A stretch of 64,000 nt of DNA from Stutzerimonas stutzeri. GTDB taxonomy: Bacteria; Pseudomonadota; Gammaproteobacteria; Pseudomonadales; Pseudomonadaceae. The stretch lies in contig NZ_JAMOII010000002.1 of NCBI RefSeq assembly GCF_024448985.1, positions 1 to 64,000 on the forward strand, given 5' to 3'. This document shows positions 29,029 to 38,256 of the stretch, one piece after another. Every line of letters starts with the position of its first letter. Position 1 is the stretch's first letter. The notes beneath the pieces are model-generated. The model was not told the DNA's origin. It worked only from the letters and a program-made list of their open reading frames with translations, and searched no databases. The position numbers and the translations under genes were made by a program.

Positions 29029-29275
29029 ATGGATTCGGTGCGGCCACGCTGATGCCGCGCTGGACTTCCCTCGGTGAACAGTCCTTCGATAGTGCTTCTG
29101 CCTCCGGTCGGTCGCCGCGCGTCATCGCGCTGCGCCGACTTACGCATGCCTGCTTCCCACCGCCGGACGCAAGACGCCACGCGGTGGCCGGACCGCAGCC
29201 CGCTCACGCAGCCGGCCTTACCGGGTCACCTGCGATCCCAGCTCCAACATCCCCGGAGCCAACCGGAAATCCAAG
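29029..29275 (+). other. Unusual 247-base spacer inside the ehu operon
   Basis: The other genes of this operon overlap by four bases, but ehuB and ehuC are separated by 247 bases with no recognisable gene, REP element or strong T-tailed hairpin. Open frames across it lack similarity or ribosome sites. It may lower permease expression relative to the binding protein, or hide a small RNA or an internal promoter. Confidence 0.4.
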
Positions 29276-29935
29276 ATGAATGAATTACTTCCCCTTCTGC
29301 TGCAAGGCGCCTGGGTGACCGTGCAGGTCACCTTCTGGGGCGCCTTGCTGGCCATTGCCGCGGCGCTGATCGGCGCACTGGGTCGGCTCTCGCCAATCGC
29401 ACCGCTACGATGGCTGGCGATCACCTACATCGAGGTGTTTCGCGGCAGCTCATTGCTGGTCCAGCTGTTCTGGCTTTATTTCGTGTTGCCGATGCCGCCG
29501 TTCAATCTGTCCATGAGCGCCTTCAGCGTCGCGGTCGTCGGCCTCGGTCTGAACATCGGCGCCTATGGCGCGGAAGTGCTGCGCGGCGCCATACGTTCGG
29601 TGCATGAGGGGCAATACGAGGCGTGCCAGGCGCTGAACATGACCGCTTGGCAGCGCTTGCGCCGGGTGATCCTGCCACAGGCCCTGCTGGCGGCGATTCC
29701 GCCGGGCACCAACCTGCTGATCGAGCTGCTGAAGAACACCTCGTTGGTTTCGTTGATCACCCTGTCGGATCTGGCATTTCGCGCGCGCCAGCTGGATCAG
29801 GCCACGCTGATGACGCTGGAAATCTTCGGCCTGGCACTGGTCATGTATTTCGTTCTTGCGCAGCTCATCAATTTCTCCATGCGCATGCTCGAGCGGCGCC
29901 TGGCACGCGGACGCGTGCGGGGAGGGCTGTCATGA
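29276..29935 (+). CDS. ehuC: Ectoine/hydroxyectoine ABC transporter permease 1
   Basis: 219-residue inner-membrane permease of the HisM/GlnP type with about five membrane spans. Family landmarks are IEVFRGSSLLVQLFWLYFVLP and the EAA loop YEACQALNMTAWQRLRRVILPQAL, which contacts the ATPase. The stop overlaps the next start by four bases (ATGA at 29932-29935), giving coupled synthesis with its heterodimer partner. Confidence 0.85.
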   Translation: MNELLPLLLQGAWVTVQVTFWGALLAIAAALIGALGRLSPIAPLRWLAITYIEVFRGSSLLVQLFWLYFVLPMPPFNLSMSAFSVAVVGLGLNIGAYGAEVLRGAIRSVHEGQYEACQALNMTAWQRLRRVILPQALLAAIPPGTNLLIELLKNTSLVSLITLSDLAFRARQLDQATLMTLEIFGLALVMYFVLAQLINFSMRMLERRLARGRVRGGLS

Positions 29936-30591
29936 GTTTCTTCGATTGGGCATTCGCCCTGGAGATTCTGCCCAGGCTGCTCGACGCCTCGCTGAAAACC
30001 ATCGGCATCACCCTGGCGGGCTTCTCCATCGCCATCGTTCTGGGTCTGTTCCTCGCCGTGGGCCGACGCAGCCGGCATCGCTGGTTGTCCTGGCCGGTGA
30101 CCGGGCTGATCGAATTCATCCGCAGCACGCCGCTGCTGATTCAGGTGTATTTCCTGTTCTTCGTGCTGCCCAACTACGGCCTTAATCTGTCAGCGCTGCA
30201 GGCTGGCATCATCGGCATCGCGCTGCACTACGCCTGCTACACCGCAGAGGTCTACCGTGCCGGGCTCGATGCTGTGCCGCGTGCGCAATGGGAAGCGGTG
30301 ACGGCATTGAACATGAAGCCGCTCAACGCCTACCGCACGATCATCCTGCCGCAGGCGCTGCGGCCCATTCTGCCGGCGCTGGGCAACTACCTAATCTCGA
30401 TGCTCAAGGACACGCCGGTGCTGTCCGCAATTACCGTGGTGGAAATCATGCAGCGGGCCAAGAACATCGGCTCCGAGCATTTCCGCTATCTGGAACCGAT
30501 CACCATGGTCGGCCTGTTTTTCCTCATTCTCAGTCTCGGCCTCGCCTGGTTCGTGCGCCGTCTGGAAAACCGTATGGAGCTCGCCCGATGA
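29932..30591 (+). CDS. ehuD: Ectoine/hydroxyectoine ABC transporter permease 2
   Basis: 219-residue permease paralogous to the preceding one, with IEFIRSTPLLIQVYFLFFVLPNYGLNLSA and the EAA loop WEAVTALNMKPLNAYRTIILPQALR. About five membrane spans. It overlaps both neighbours by four bases (ATGA). The two permeases form the membrane channel of the importer. Confidence 0.85.
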   Translation: MSFFDWAFALEILPRLLDASLKTIGITLAGFSIAIVLGLFLAVGRRSRHRWLSWPVTGLIEFIRSTPLLIQVYFLFFVLPNYGLNLSALQAGIIGIALHYACYTAEVYRAGLDAVPRAQWEAVTALNMKPLNAYRTIILPQALRPILPALGNYLISMLKDTPVLSAITVVEIMQRAKNIGSEHFRYLEPITMVGLFFLILSLGLAWFVRRLENRMELAR

Positions 30592-31421
30592 ACGCAGTGA
30601 TGCCCGCCACCGAAAACCCGAACCCGACCGCTGCGGCCAACGAGCCGGAAACCATGGTGCAGTTTCGCGACGTGACCAAGCGCTACGGCGACCTGACCGT
30701 GCTCAATCAGCTCGATCTGGATGTGCGCAACGGCGAAAAGGTCGCCATCATCGGCCCCAGCGGGTCCGGAAAATCCACACTGTTACGCGCGTTGATGACG
30801 CTGGAAGACATCGACGAGGGCGTGATCATGGTTGATGACGAGCCGCTGACGCATATGCCCGGCGCCAACGGCGAACTGGTCCGCGCCAACGCCCGGCATC
30901 TGCGCCGTGTTCGTGGCAAAGTGGGCATGGTATTCCAGAGCTTCAATCTGTTTCCGCACATGAGCACCCGGCAGAACGTGATGGAAGCGCCGGTGCAGGT
31001 GCTGGGGCTGTCGAAAAAGGAAGCGCGCGAGCGCGCCGAGGAACTGCTGGCGATGGTCGGGCTGGAAGACAAGCTCGACCATTACCCGTCGCAGCTGTCC
31101 GGAGGCCAGCAGCAGCGGGTTGCCATCGCCCGCGCGCTAGCCATGCGGCCAAAGGTGATGCTGTTCGACGAGGTGACGTCGGCGCTGGACCCCGAGCTGT
31201 GCGGCGAAGTGCTCAATGTCATCCGCCGGCTGGGAGACGCGCATAGCCTGACCATGCTGATGGTCACGCACCAGATGGGCTTCGCCCGTGAGTTCGCCGA
31301 CCGCGTATGCTTCTTCAACGAAGGCCGGATCCATGAGCAGGGCACGCCGGAAGAGCTGTTCGGCAATCCGCAGGAAACGCGCACTCAGGAATTTCTCAGC
31401 GCGGTCACTCAGGCAAGCTAA
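30588..31421 (+). CDS. ehuA: Ectoine/hydroxyectoine ABC transporter ATP-binding protein
   Basis: 277-residue ATPase. Walker A GPSGSGKST (about 55-63), Q-loop VFQSFNLFPH, signature LSGGQQQRVAIARAL, Walker B VMLFDEVTSALDPEL and switch His in MVTHQMGFARE are all intact. A roughly 22-residue N-terminal extension rich in Asn and Pro precedes the nucleotide-binding domain. The gene order B-C-D-A differs from the ABCD order of rhizobial ehu loci, as far as I recall. It energises uptake. Confidence 0.87.
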   Translation: MNAVMPATENPNPTAAANEPETMVQFRDVTKRYGDLTVLNQLDLDVRNGEKVAIIGPSGSGKSTLLRALMTLEDIDEGVIMVDDEPLTHMPGANGELVRANARHLRRVRGKVGMVFQSFNLFPHMSTRQNVMEAPVQVLGLSKKEARERAEELLAMVGLEDKLDHYPSQLSGGQQQRVAIARALAMRPKVMLFDEVTSALDPELCGEVLNVIRRLGDAHSLTMLMVTHQMGFAREFADRVCFFNEGRIHEQGTPEELFGNPQETRTQEFLSAVTQAS

Positions 31422-31498
31422 TGTCCTGATTCGGATTCATTGAAAAATGGCGGCTGGTGTGTAACCGGGCAAGGCACTCTTTGGGGCGGCGGCCTTAG

Positions 31499-31545
31499 GG
31501 CCGAACTTGTTCGGCCTTCCTACTCTCAGGCCGAATGAATCGGCC
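31499..31545. repeat. Two GGCCGAA-type hairpins after ehuA
   Basis: GGCCGAA...TTCGGCC (31499-31516) and GGCCGA...TCGGCC (31529-31545) lie side by side, preceded by GGCGGCGGCCTTAGGGCC. They fill the 176-base gap between ehuA and the TPR gene and may stabilise the ehu mRNA end. Other copies were not seen in this window. Confidence 0.5.
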
Positions 31546-31597
31546 CTACGGACTTGAGCTCCAACCTGTCGCACGTGCTTATTGAAGGGGAGCGCAG

Positions 31598-31915
31598 ATG
31601 CTCGAATCACTGGAAAAGATGCTGGCCAAGGGCATGGATAATCCCATGCTGCGCTTCGGCCTCGGCAAAGGTTATCTGGATGCCGGCGATGCGGCGCAGG
31701 CTGCGACGCATCTACAGCGCTGCGTCGAACAGGATCCGAAGTATTCCGCGGCCTGGAAATTGTTGGGCAAAGCGTTGCAGACCAGCGGTGACCGCGACGG
31801 CGCGCGTCGGGCCTGGGAGCAGGGCGTGGTCGCGGCGCAAGCACACGGCGATAAGCAGGCGGAAAAGGAGATGGGCGTGTTTCTGCGCAAACTGGACAGG
31901 CAGGCCGGTGTCTAG
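31598..31915 (+). CDS. Small tetratricopeptide-repeat protein
   Basis: 105 residues. Two to three TPR units are visible: MLRFGLGKGYLDAGDAAQAATHLQRCVEQDP (residues about 17-47), then YSAAWKLLGKALQTSGDRDGARRAWEQGV. It is a soluble helical scaffold with unknown partners. A GAAGGGGAG sequence supports ATG 31598. It is convergent with the PilZ gene, with 28 bases between stops. Confidence 0.8.
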   Translation: MLESLEKMLAKGMDNPMLRFGLGKGYLDAGDAAQAATHLQRCVEQDPKYSAAWKLLGKALQTSGDRDGARRAWEQGVVAAQAHGDKQAEKEMGVFLRKLDRQAGV

Positions 31916-31943
31916 TGCCAGCCATTGCGCGACAGGTTCGGTC

Positions 31944-32210
31944 TCAGCTGTCCTGCACGAAGCGCAAGCCGACACCTTCGGCATCGACACGCATCACTTC
32001 CATCTGCAGCACAGGCGCCGGGATCGGCAGATCCTGCACCTGTCCGCTGACGATCATGCCGGGCCGAAGCTCGGTCAGCTGAGGGTGTTTGACGTACACG
32101 CCGCCATCGGACAGGTCGCGGGTGTGGGCGAGCACCTCGCCGAAGGACTCATGAGTGATGCGTATCCGGCACTTCATGGGCGCGCGTGGATGCTGTCGCT
32201 GGTTGGCCAT
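31944..32210 (-). CDS. PilZ-domain protein
   Basis: 88-residue single PilZ domain. The c-di-GMP-binding pattern is present as RQHPR (RxxxR, residues 5-9 region) and DLSDGGVYV (D/NxSxxG, about 33-41), so it is likely competent to bind cyclic di-GMP. The output partner is unknown. It lies 29 bases downstream of an acyltransferase gene on the same strand, matching the P. aeruginosa neighbourhood (PA0011-PA0012). Confidence 0.88.
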   Translation of the reverse strand: MANQRQHPRAPMKCRIRITHESFGEVLAHTRDLSDGGVYVKHPQLTELRPGMIVSGQVQDLPIPAPVLQMEVMRVDAEGVGLRFVQDS

Positions 32211-32239
32211 CTGACGTTCCTATTTGTCTTCGTTAGCTT

Positions 32240-33127
32240 TCAGTACCAGCGACGCTCGCCGGCAGGGCGCTTTTTGAAGCGCTTCATGGTCCACATGTAC
32301 TGGCTCGGCCAGGTGCGCACGTAGCGCCCGATGACGTCGCTCATGGCCGCGACCGCGACCTCGACGTCCTCGTCGTACATGGCCGGTGGTGCCGCTTCGA
32401 TGATCACCTTGTAGCCCGAACCGTCCTCCAGACGCAACGCATGGAGGAACACGCCGATGGCCTTGCCGCCAGTGAGCATGCCGGGTACGAACTTGCTGGT
32501 CAGCGCCTGCGTGCCGAGGAAGGGGACGAATACGCCGGCACCTTCACTGGGCTCCGGGTCCGCCGGAATACCCACGGCGCCGCCGCGGCGCACTTCCTTG
32601 ATCACGCTGATAATGCCTTCGCGGGTCGATGGCGCAACCTTGTTGCCCATTTGTACCCGCTGACGTTGCAGCAGGTCATCGACCGCCTTGAGCTTTGGCG
32701 GACGATAAAAAATGATCGGCTTGCACTGCGCGCAGTAGAAGTGATTGAGCACTTCCCAGTTACCCAAATGGCTGGTGATGCCGACGACGCCCTTGCCGGA
32801 CGCCAGAGCCTGTTCCAGCACCTCGAGTCCTTCGACCTGTCTGACCAGACGCAACGTCCTGTCCGCCGGCCAGATCCAGGCGCAGGCGCTCTCGGTAAAG
32901 GCTTTGCCGATCTGCTGCAGGCTTTGCCCCAACAGCGCTTCGTGTTCGACGGCAGACAGTTCTGGAAAACACTTGGTCAGGTTGATCCGGGCGACTTCGC
33001 GGGAACGGTTGGGCAATTTCCACATTAACCAGCCGATGGCGCCGCCCACGCTTTGCACCGCGCGCCAGGGCAGCAGGGCGAACAGGCGCAGGAAACCGAC
33101 CACCAGCGCACCTTTGAACTTGTCCAA
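32240..33127 (-). CDS. Lipid A biosynthesis (LpxL/HtrB-family) acyltransferase
   Basis: 295-residue inner-membrane acyltransferase. The N-terminal hydrophobic anchor (about 8-36) is followed by the catalytic H-X4-E motif in SHLGNWE (H120/E125) and the later VGIPADPEPSEGAGVFVPFLG segment of this family. It likely adds a secondary (2-hydroxy)laurate to lipid A. The neighbouring order tag - acyltransferase - PilZ is that of PA0010-PA0012, where the enzyme is called HtrB1; acyl specificity is inferred from that. It is transcribed toward the PilZ gene. Confidence 0.88.
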   Translation of the reverse strand: MDKFKGALVVGFLRLFALLPWRAVQSVGGAIGWLMWKLPNRSREVARINLTKCFPELSAVEHEALLGQSLQQIGKAFTESACAWIWPADRTLRLVRQVEGLEVLEQALASGKGVVGITSHLGNWEVLNHFYCAQCKPIIFYRPPKLKAVDDLLQRQRVQMGNKVAPSTREGIISVIKEVRRGGAVGIPADPEPSEGAGVFVPFLGTQALTSKFVPGMLTGGKAIGVFLHALRLEDGSGYKVIIEAAPPAMYDEDVEVAVAAMSDVIGRYVRTWPSQYMWTMKRFKKRPAGERRWY

Positions 33128-33187
33128 GGATCTCTCCCGAAAATCAAAGCCGCTAGTGTAACTGCTTCCAGTGCTCGGCTACTCGTA

Positions 33188-33754
33188 CTAGGCACTGGCC
33201 GAGGTGCCGGCGAGCATCGCGTAGCGCTCGCAATCGATGGTGTGGTCCATGACCATGCCGCAGGCCTGCATGTAGGCGTAGCAGATGGTCGGGCCGACAA
33301 AACTGAAGCCGGCCTTCTTCAGCGCGCGGCTCATGGCCTCGGCTTCAGGGGTCACCGCCGGAACCTCGCTGTGCGACCGGAAATGGTTGACCTTCGGTTG
33401 GCCGCCGACGAATGACCATAGCCAGCCAACCGGGTCCTCCAGCGCCAACCAACGCTGGGCATTGCTGCGTGCAGCCTCGAGCTTGCGTCGGTTGCGGATG
33501 ATGCCCGCGTCGAGCATGCGCTCGTTGATTTCGGCGTCGCTCATCTGCGCCAGCCGCTGCGGATCGAACCCGAACAGCACCTGGCGATACCGCTCGCGCT
33601 TGCGCAAGACGGTGATCCACGACAGCCCAGCCTGAAAGGCTTCGAGGATCAGGAATTCGAACAGAACCTGGGGATCACGCGTCGGCACGCCCCATTCACT
33701 GTCGTGATAGTCGATGTATAGCGGGTCATCGGTGCACCAGGCGCAACGCGGCAT
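33188..33754 (-). CDS. tag: DNA-3-methyladenine glycosylase I
   Basis: Excises 3-methyladenine from alkylated DNA. It has 188 residues from ATG 33754. Zinc ligands are visible at both ends (Cys in MPRCAWC, His in YHDSEWG, and the His/Cys in [12 protein letters not shown]). The helix-hairpin-helix core contains [15 protein letters not shown] and [17 protein letters not shown]. The open frame extends to 33922 but overlaps the glyQ promoter region and lacks similarity, so the shorter start is used. It diverges from glyQ. Confidence 0.95.
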   Translation of the reverse strand: MPRCAWCTDDPLYIDYHDSEWGVPTRDPQVLFEFLILEAFQAGLSWITVLRKRERYRQVLFGFDPQRLAQMSDAEINERMLDAGIIRNRRKLEAARSNAQRWLALEDPVGWLWSFVGGQPKVNHFRSHSEVPAVTPEAEAMSRALKKAGFSFVGPTICYAYMQACGMVMDHTIDCERYAMLAGTSASA

Positions 33755-33893
33755 TTTCCGGATCTCGAAAGGGGACGTGAGCAGAGTGCCGAGGTCACCG
33801 CTGCATCCAACCCAAAGGCAAGCGCCACCACGGGTTGGAACGGTTATCGGGTATACTCCGAGGCTTTCTGTCGAAGCCAGCACAGGTGAAATT

Positions 33894-34841
33894 TTGACCC
33901 AGCCTACGCCTGCCGTGCGCACCTTCCAAGACCTGATCCTCGCCCTGCAAAGCTATTGGGCAGAGCAGGGTTGCGTCGTCTTGCAACCCTATGACATGGA
34001 AATGGGCGCCGGTACTTTTCACACCGCCACTTTCCTGCGCGCAATCGGTCCCGAGACCTGGAATGCGGCCTACGTCCAGCCTTCACGCCGCCCGGCCGAC
34101 GGCCGTTATGGCGAGAACCCCAACCGCCTGCAGCACTACTACCAGTTTCAGGTGGTGCTAAAGCCCAACCCGGACAACATTCAGGACCTGTACCTGGAGT
34201 CGCTGCGCCGTATCGGCGTGGATACCTCGGTGCATGACGTGCGCTTCGTCGAGGACAACTGGGAATCGCCGACGCTCGGCGCTTGGGGCCTGGGCTGGGA
34301 AGTCTGGCTGAACGGCATGGAAGTCACCCAGTTCACCTACTTCCAGCAGGTCGGTGGCATCGAATGCTACCCGGTCACCGGTGAGATCACCTACGGTTTG
34401 GAGCGCCTGGCCATGTACCTGCAGGGCGTCGATTCGGTCTACGACCTGATCTGGACCGATGGCCCGTTCGGCACCGTCACCTATGGCGACGTGTTCCATC
34501 AGAACGAGGTGGAGCAGTCCACCTATAACTTCGAGCATGCCAACGTCGACAAGCTGTTCGAACTGTTCGATTACTACGAGTCGGAAGCCAACCGGTTGAT
34601 CGAGCTGGAGCTGCCACTGCCAACCTACGAAATGGTGTTGAAGGCGTCGCACACCTTCAACCTGCTGGATGCCCGTCGGGCCATCTCGGTGACGGCGCGT
34701 CAGCAGTACATCCTGCGCGTACGGGCACTGGCCCGCTCGGTAGCGCAGAGCTACCTGCAGGCCCGCGCCAAGCTGGGCTTCCCTATGGCAGCCCCCGACC
34801 TGCGTGACGAAGTACTGGCCAAGCTGGAGGCAGCAGAATGA
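33894..34841 (+). CDS. glyQ: Glycyl-tRNA synthetase alpha subunit
   Basis: Catalytic-core subunit of the alpha2beta2 enzyme. It has 315 residues from a TTG start at 33894, which follows AGGTGA and gives the family N-terminus [15 protein letters not shown]; the longer frame from 33714 overlaps tag. Class II aminoacyl-tRNA synthetase features such as [31 protein letters not shown] and [10 protein letters not shown] are intact. It overlaps glyS by four bases (ATGA). A TATACT hexamer at 33852-33857 is a possible -10 box. Confidence 0.96.
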   Translation: MTQPTPAVRTFQDLILALQSYWAEQGCVVLQPYDMEMGAGTFHTATFLRAIGPETWNAAYVQPSRRPADGRYGENPNRLQHYYQFQVVLKPNPDNIQDLYLESLRRIGVDTSVHDVRFVEDNWESPTLGAWGLGWEVWLNGMEVTQFTYFQQVGGIECYPVTGEITYGLERLAMYLQGVDSVYDLIWTDGPFGTVTYGDVFHQNEVEQSTYNFEHANVDKLFELFDYYESEANRLIELELPLPTYEMVLKASHTFNLLDARRAISVTARQQYILRVRALARSVAQSYLQARAKLGFPMAAPDLRDEVLAKLEAAE

Positions 34842-36892
34842 GCGCACTGGATTTTCTGGTCGAACTCGGCACCGAAGAGCTGCCGCCCAAGGCGCTGGGC
34901 AGGCTGTCCGACGCCTTCCGCGCCGGTATCGAGAAGGGTCTGAAGGAAGCCGGCCTCAAGCATGCCCGCGTACAGGCCTTCGCTGCGCCGCGGCGTCTTG
35001 CGGTGCTGGTCGAGCAGCTCGACACCGACCAGCCCGATCGCAGCATCAACCTCGACGGACCACCGCTGCAGGCCGCCTTCGACGCTGAAGGCGAACCGAC
35101 CCAGGCCGCGCTGGGCTTCGCTCGCAAGTGTGGTGTGGATCTCGCAGAGATCGACCGCAGTGGCCCAAAACTCCGCTACAGCCGCTCGATACCCGGCCAG
35201 CCGACCGCCGAGCTGTTGCCTGACATCGTCGAAACCTCGCTGAATGAGCTGCCGATTCCCAAGCGCATGCGCTGGGCCGCGCGCAAGGAAGAATTCGTTC
35301 GTCCAACTCAGTGGCTGGTGATGCTGCTAGGTGATCAGGTCATTGACTGCACCATTCTCGCGCAGCGCGCTGGACGCGAATCGCGCGGCCACCGTTTCCA
35401 CAGCCCGGGTCAGGTGCGCATTTCCAAGCCAACCAGTTACTTGGAAGACCTGCGCGCAGCCCGTGTGATCGCCGACTTCGCCGAGCGCCGCGAGCTGATC
35501 GCTAAGCGCGTCGAGCAGCTGGCAAGCGAGCAGAACGGCACCGCCATCGTGCCGCCGGCCCTGCTCGATGAGGTCGCTGCGCTGGTCGAATGGCCGGTTC
35601 CGCTGGTGTGCTCCTTCGAAGAACGCTTCCTGGAAGTCCCGCAAGAAGCGCTAATCACCACCATGCAGGACAACCAGAAGTACTTCTGCCTGCTGGATGT
35701 AAACGGCAAGCTTCTGCCGCGCTTCATCACCGTGGCCAACATCGAATCGAAAGACCCGGCGCAGATCGTTGCCGGCAACGAGAAGGTGGTGCGCCCGCGC
35801 CTGACCGACGCCGAATTCTTCTTCAAGCAGGACAAGAAGCAGAAGCTGGAAAGCTTCAACGAACGGCTGAAGAACGTGATCTTTCAGGCGCAGCTGGGCA
35901 CCGTTTACGACAAGGCCGTGCGGGTATCGCAGCTCGCCGCTTTCATCGCCGAGCGCACCGACGGCAATCCGCAATGGGCCGCTCGTGCCGGCCTTTTGAG
36001 CAAGTGCGATTTGGCCACTGAAATGGTCGGCGAGTTCCCGGAAATGCAGGGCATTGCTGGTTACTACTACGCGCTCAACGATGGCGAGCCGCAGGACGTG
36101 GCGCTGGCGTTGAACGAACAATACATGCCGCGTGGTGCCGGCGCCGAGCTGCCAAGTACCCGTACGGGTGCGATTCTGGCAGTGGCGGACAAGCTGGACA
36201 CGCTGGTCGGGATCTTTGGCATCGGCATGTTGCCTACCGGCAGCAAAGACCCCTACGCGCTACGTCGTGCGGCGCTGGGTATTCTGCGCATCCTCATCGA
36301 GAAGCAACTGGATCTCGACTTGGTAGAGGCCGTGCGCTTCTCCATCGGCCAGTTCGGCAAGCAGGTCAAGGCCGACGGGTTGGCCGATCAGGTGCTGGAG
36401 TTCATCTTCGATCGCCTGCGGGCACGCTATGAGGATGAGGGCATCGAAGTTGCCTCCTATCTGTCGGTACGCGCCGTGCAGCCAGGCTCCGCGCTGGACT
36501 TCGATCAGCGTGTGCAGGCGGTGCAGGCGTTCCGCACGCTACCGGAAGCAGAAGCGTTGGCAGCGGCCAACAAGCGTGTCTCGAACCTGCTGAGCAAGTT
36601 CGAAGCGAAGCTGCCGGAAACCGTCGAGCCCCGCTGGTTCGACAATGCCACCGAGTTCTCGCTTTATTCGGCGCTGCAACAAGCCGAACAGGCCGTGCAG
36701 CCGCTCGCAGCGGCGCGCCAGTATCGCGAGGCGCTCGAGCGTCTGGCGCATCTGCGCGGCCCGGTGGATGCCTTCTTCGAGGCGGTACTGGTCAATGCCG
36801 AAGACGCTTCGGTACGTGCCAACCGCTATGCCTTGCTTGCCCGGTTGAGAGGACTTTTCCTTGGCGTCGCCGATATTTCCGCACTTGGCTAA
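34838..36892 (+). CDS. glyS: Glycyl-tRNA synthetase beta subunit
   Basis: 684-residue subunit that recognises the tRNA and completes the heterotetramer. It begins [18 protein letters not shown], the conserved beta-subunit N-terminus, and contains a B3/4-like and an HD-like region ([23 protein letters not shown]) before a C-terminal anticodon-binding domain. It is coupled to glyQ by a four-base overlap. The next gene, gmhB, begins 32 bases inside its 3' end. Confidence 0.97.
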   Translation: MSALDFLVELGTEELPPKALGRLSDAFRAGIEKGLKEAGLKHARVQAFAAPRRLAVLVEQLDTDQPDRSINLDGPPLQAAFDAEGEPTQAALGFARKCGVDLAEIDRSGPKLRYSRSIPGQPTAELLPDIVETSLNELPIPKRMRWAARKEEFVRPTQWLVMLLGDQVIDCTILAQRAGRESRGHRFHSPGQVRISKPTSYLEDLRAARVIADFAERRELIAKRVEQLASEQNGTAIVPPALLDEVAALVEWPVPLVCSFEERFLEVPQEALITTMQDNQKYFCLLDVNGKLLPRFITVANIESKDPAQIVAGNEKVVRPRLTDAEFFFKQDKKQKLESFNERLKNVIFQAQLGTVYDKAVRVSQLAAFIAERTDGNPQWAARAGLLSKCDLATEMVGEFPEMQGIAGYYYALNDGEPQDVALALNEQYMPRGAGAELPSTRTGAILAVADKLDTLVGIFGIGMLPTGSKDPYALRRAALGILRILIEKQLDLDLVEAVRFSIGQFGKQVKADGLADQVLEFIFDRLRARYEDEGIEVASYLSVRAVQPGSALDFDQRVQAVQAFRTLPEAEALAAANKRVSNLLSKFEAKLPETVEPRWFDNATEFSLYSALQQAEQAVQPLAAARQYREALERLAHLRGPVDAFFEAVLVNAEDASVRANRYALLARLRGLFLGVADISALG

Positions 36893-37436
36893 GCCGGTGA
36901 AACTGATAGTGCTCGACCGCGACGGCGTCATCAATGAGGACTCCGATGCATATGTGAAGAACCTGGATGAATGGATTCCGATTCCAGGCTCTCTCCAGGC
37001 CATCGCCAGCCTGTGCAAGGCGGGCTGGACGGTGGCGGTCGCCACCAACCAGTCCGGGCTGGCGCGAGGCATGTTCGATGCCTCGATGCTCGACGATATG
37101 CACTTCAAGATGCAGCAGCTGGTGATGGAGCAGGGCGGACGCATCGACCTGATCATGCATTGCCCGCATGGTCCGGACGATGGCTGTGACTGCCGTAAGC
37201 CCCTGCCGGGGCTGTTCCATAAAATTGCCGAGCATTTTCATTTGCCCGATCTCAAAGATGTACCGGTGGTCGGCGACAGCCATCGTGACCTTCATGCCGG
37301 TATGCTCTTGGGCGGTGCGCCTTACCTGGTCAGGACTGGCAAGGGCATGCGTACACTGGAAGGCGCACTACCGCCTGGAACCCAGGTATTCGATGATCTC
37401 GCGGCGGTTGCCGAACATCTGCTGAGGGCATCGTGA
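36861..37436 (+). CDS. gmhB: D-glycero-beta-D-manno-heptose 1,7-bisphosphate 7-phosphatase
   Basis: HAD-superfamily phosphatase of the LPS core heptose pathway. Up to 191 residues. Motif I is [11 protein letters not shown] (DxD nucleophile), motif II is VATNQSG, the GmhB zinc loop is [14 protein letters not shown], and the last motif is [15 protein letters not shown] 36861 is supported by GAGAGGA seven bases ahead and lies inside glyS. A GTG at 36897, just after the glyS stop, would give the shorter N-terminus and cannot be excluded. It ends overlapping the next gene's ATG. Confidence 0.92.
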   Translation: MASPIFPHLAKPVKLIVLDRDGVINEDSDAYVKNLDEWIPIPGSLQAIASLCKAGWTVAVATNQSGLARGMFDASMLDDMHFKMQQLVMEQGGRIDLIMHCPHGPDDGCDCRKPLPGLFHKIAEHFHLPDLKDVPVVGDSHRDLHAGMLLGGAPYLVRTGKGMRTLEGALPPGTQVFDDLAAVAEHLLRAS

Positions 37437-38188
37437 TGAACCTTCTGTTTGCTGCTCGGATCGCGCTGTTCTATTTCCTCCTGGCCTTCACCGCTTTCGC
37501 CTGGTGCCTGGTCTGCCTGGTCTGCGCGCCGTTCATGGCATTCCGCATGCGCTATCGCTTCGTCGTACAGAACTGGTGCCGCTGCGCCGTATGGCTGGGT
37601 AAGACGCTGGTCGGCCTGCGCTACGAGGTGCACGGTGCGGAGAACGTCCCGTCGCGCCCTTGCGTGATTCTGGCCAAGCACCAGAGCACCTGGGAGACGT
37701 TCTTCCTGTCGGCCTACTTCGAGCCTCTGACCCAGGTGCTCAAACGTGAGTTGCTGCGTGTGCCGTTCTTTGGTTGGGCAATCATGTTGCTCAAACCCAT
37801 CGCTATCGATCGCGACAATCCCAAGGCTGCGCTGCGGCAGGTGGCTAAGCAAGGCCATGAGCGGCTGGAGCAGGGCGCCTGGGTGCTGATTTTCCCAGAA
37901 GGCACGCGCGTACCGGTCGGCGAGCAGGGTAAGTTCTCCCGGAGCGGTGCGGCGCTTGCCGCCAACGCCGGGTTGCCAGTCCTGCCGATCGCACATAACG
38001 CCGGGATGTTCTGGCCCAAGAGTGGCTGGGGCAAGAAACCCGGCACCATTCAGGTGGTTATTGGGCCAGCTATGTATGCCGAAAGCGAAGGTCCTCGCGC
38101 TGTCGCCGAACTCAATCAGCGCGCTGAAGACTGGATCAATGCGCAGGTCAGGCTGCTCGAGGATGGGTATCTGACCGCAAAGAAATAG
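37436..38188 (+). CDS. plsC: 1-acyl-sn-glycerol-3-phosphate acyltransferase
   Basis: Membrane enzyme converting lysophosphatidate to phosphatidate; the orthologue at this locus is called lptA (PA0005) in P. aeruginosa. It has 250 residues from ATG 37436 (GAGGG upstream; the gmhB stop overlaps it by one base, GTGATG). The N-terminal membrane span is ALFYFLLAFTAFAWCLVCLV. The catalytic motif reads HQSTWE (H82 to E87), that is H-X4-E instead of the usual H-X4-D, and FPEGTR (153-158) is intact. The H-X4-E form is seen in a subset of PlsC proteins. Confidence 0.92.
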   Translation: MNLLFAARIALFYFLLAFTAFAWCLVCLVCAPFMAFRMRYRFVVQNWCRCAVWLGKTLVGLRYEVHGAENVPSRPCVILAKHQSTWETFFLSAYFEPLTQVLKRELLRVPFFGWAIMLLKPIAIDRDNPKAALRQVAKQGHERLEQGAWVLIFPEGTRVPVGEQGKFSRSGAALAANAGLPVLPIAHNAGMFWPKSGWGKKPGTIQVVIGPAMYAESEGPRAVAELNQRAEDWINAQVRLLEDGYLTAKK

Positions 38189-38195
38189 CAGTCCA

Positions 38196-38249
38196 GAGCA
38201 CAACGAAAGGGAGAGCAGACCGAAAATCTGCTCCCCCTTTTTTGTGCTC
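38196..38249. terminator. Extended bidirectional terminator between plsC and ahpF
   Basis: GAGCACAA (38196-38203) pairs with TTGTGCTC (38242-38249). Inside it, AAAGGGAGAGCAGA pairs with TCTGCTCCCCCTTT, with CCGAAAA as loop and a T6 run. It serves the convergent genes plsC (+) and ahpF (-). Confidence 0.9.
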
Positions 38250-38256
38250 GTCAGAC

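Noticed and set aside
33714-33893. N-terminal extension of glyQ
   Set aside because: The frame is open, but it overlaps tag, and the conserved GlyQ start is reached at TTG 33894 with AGGTGA before it.
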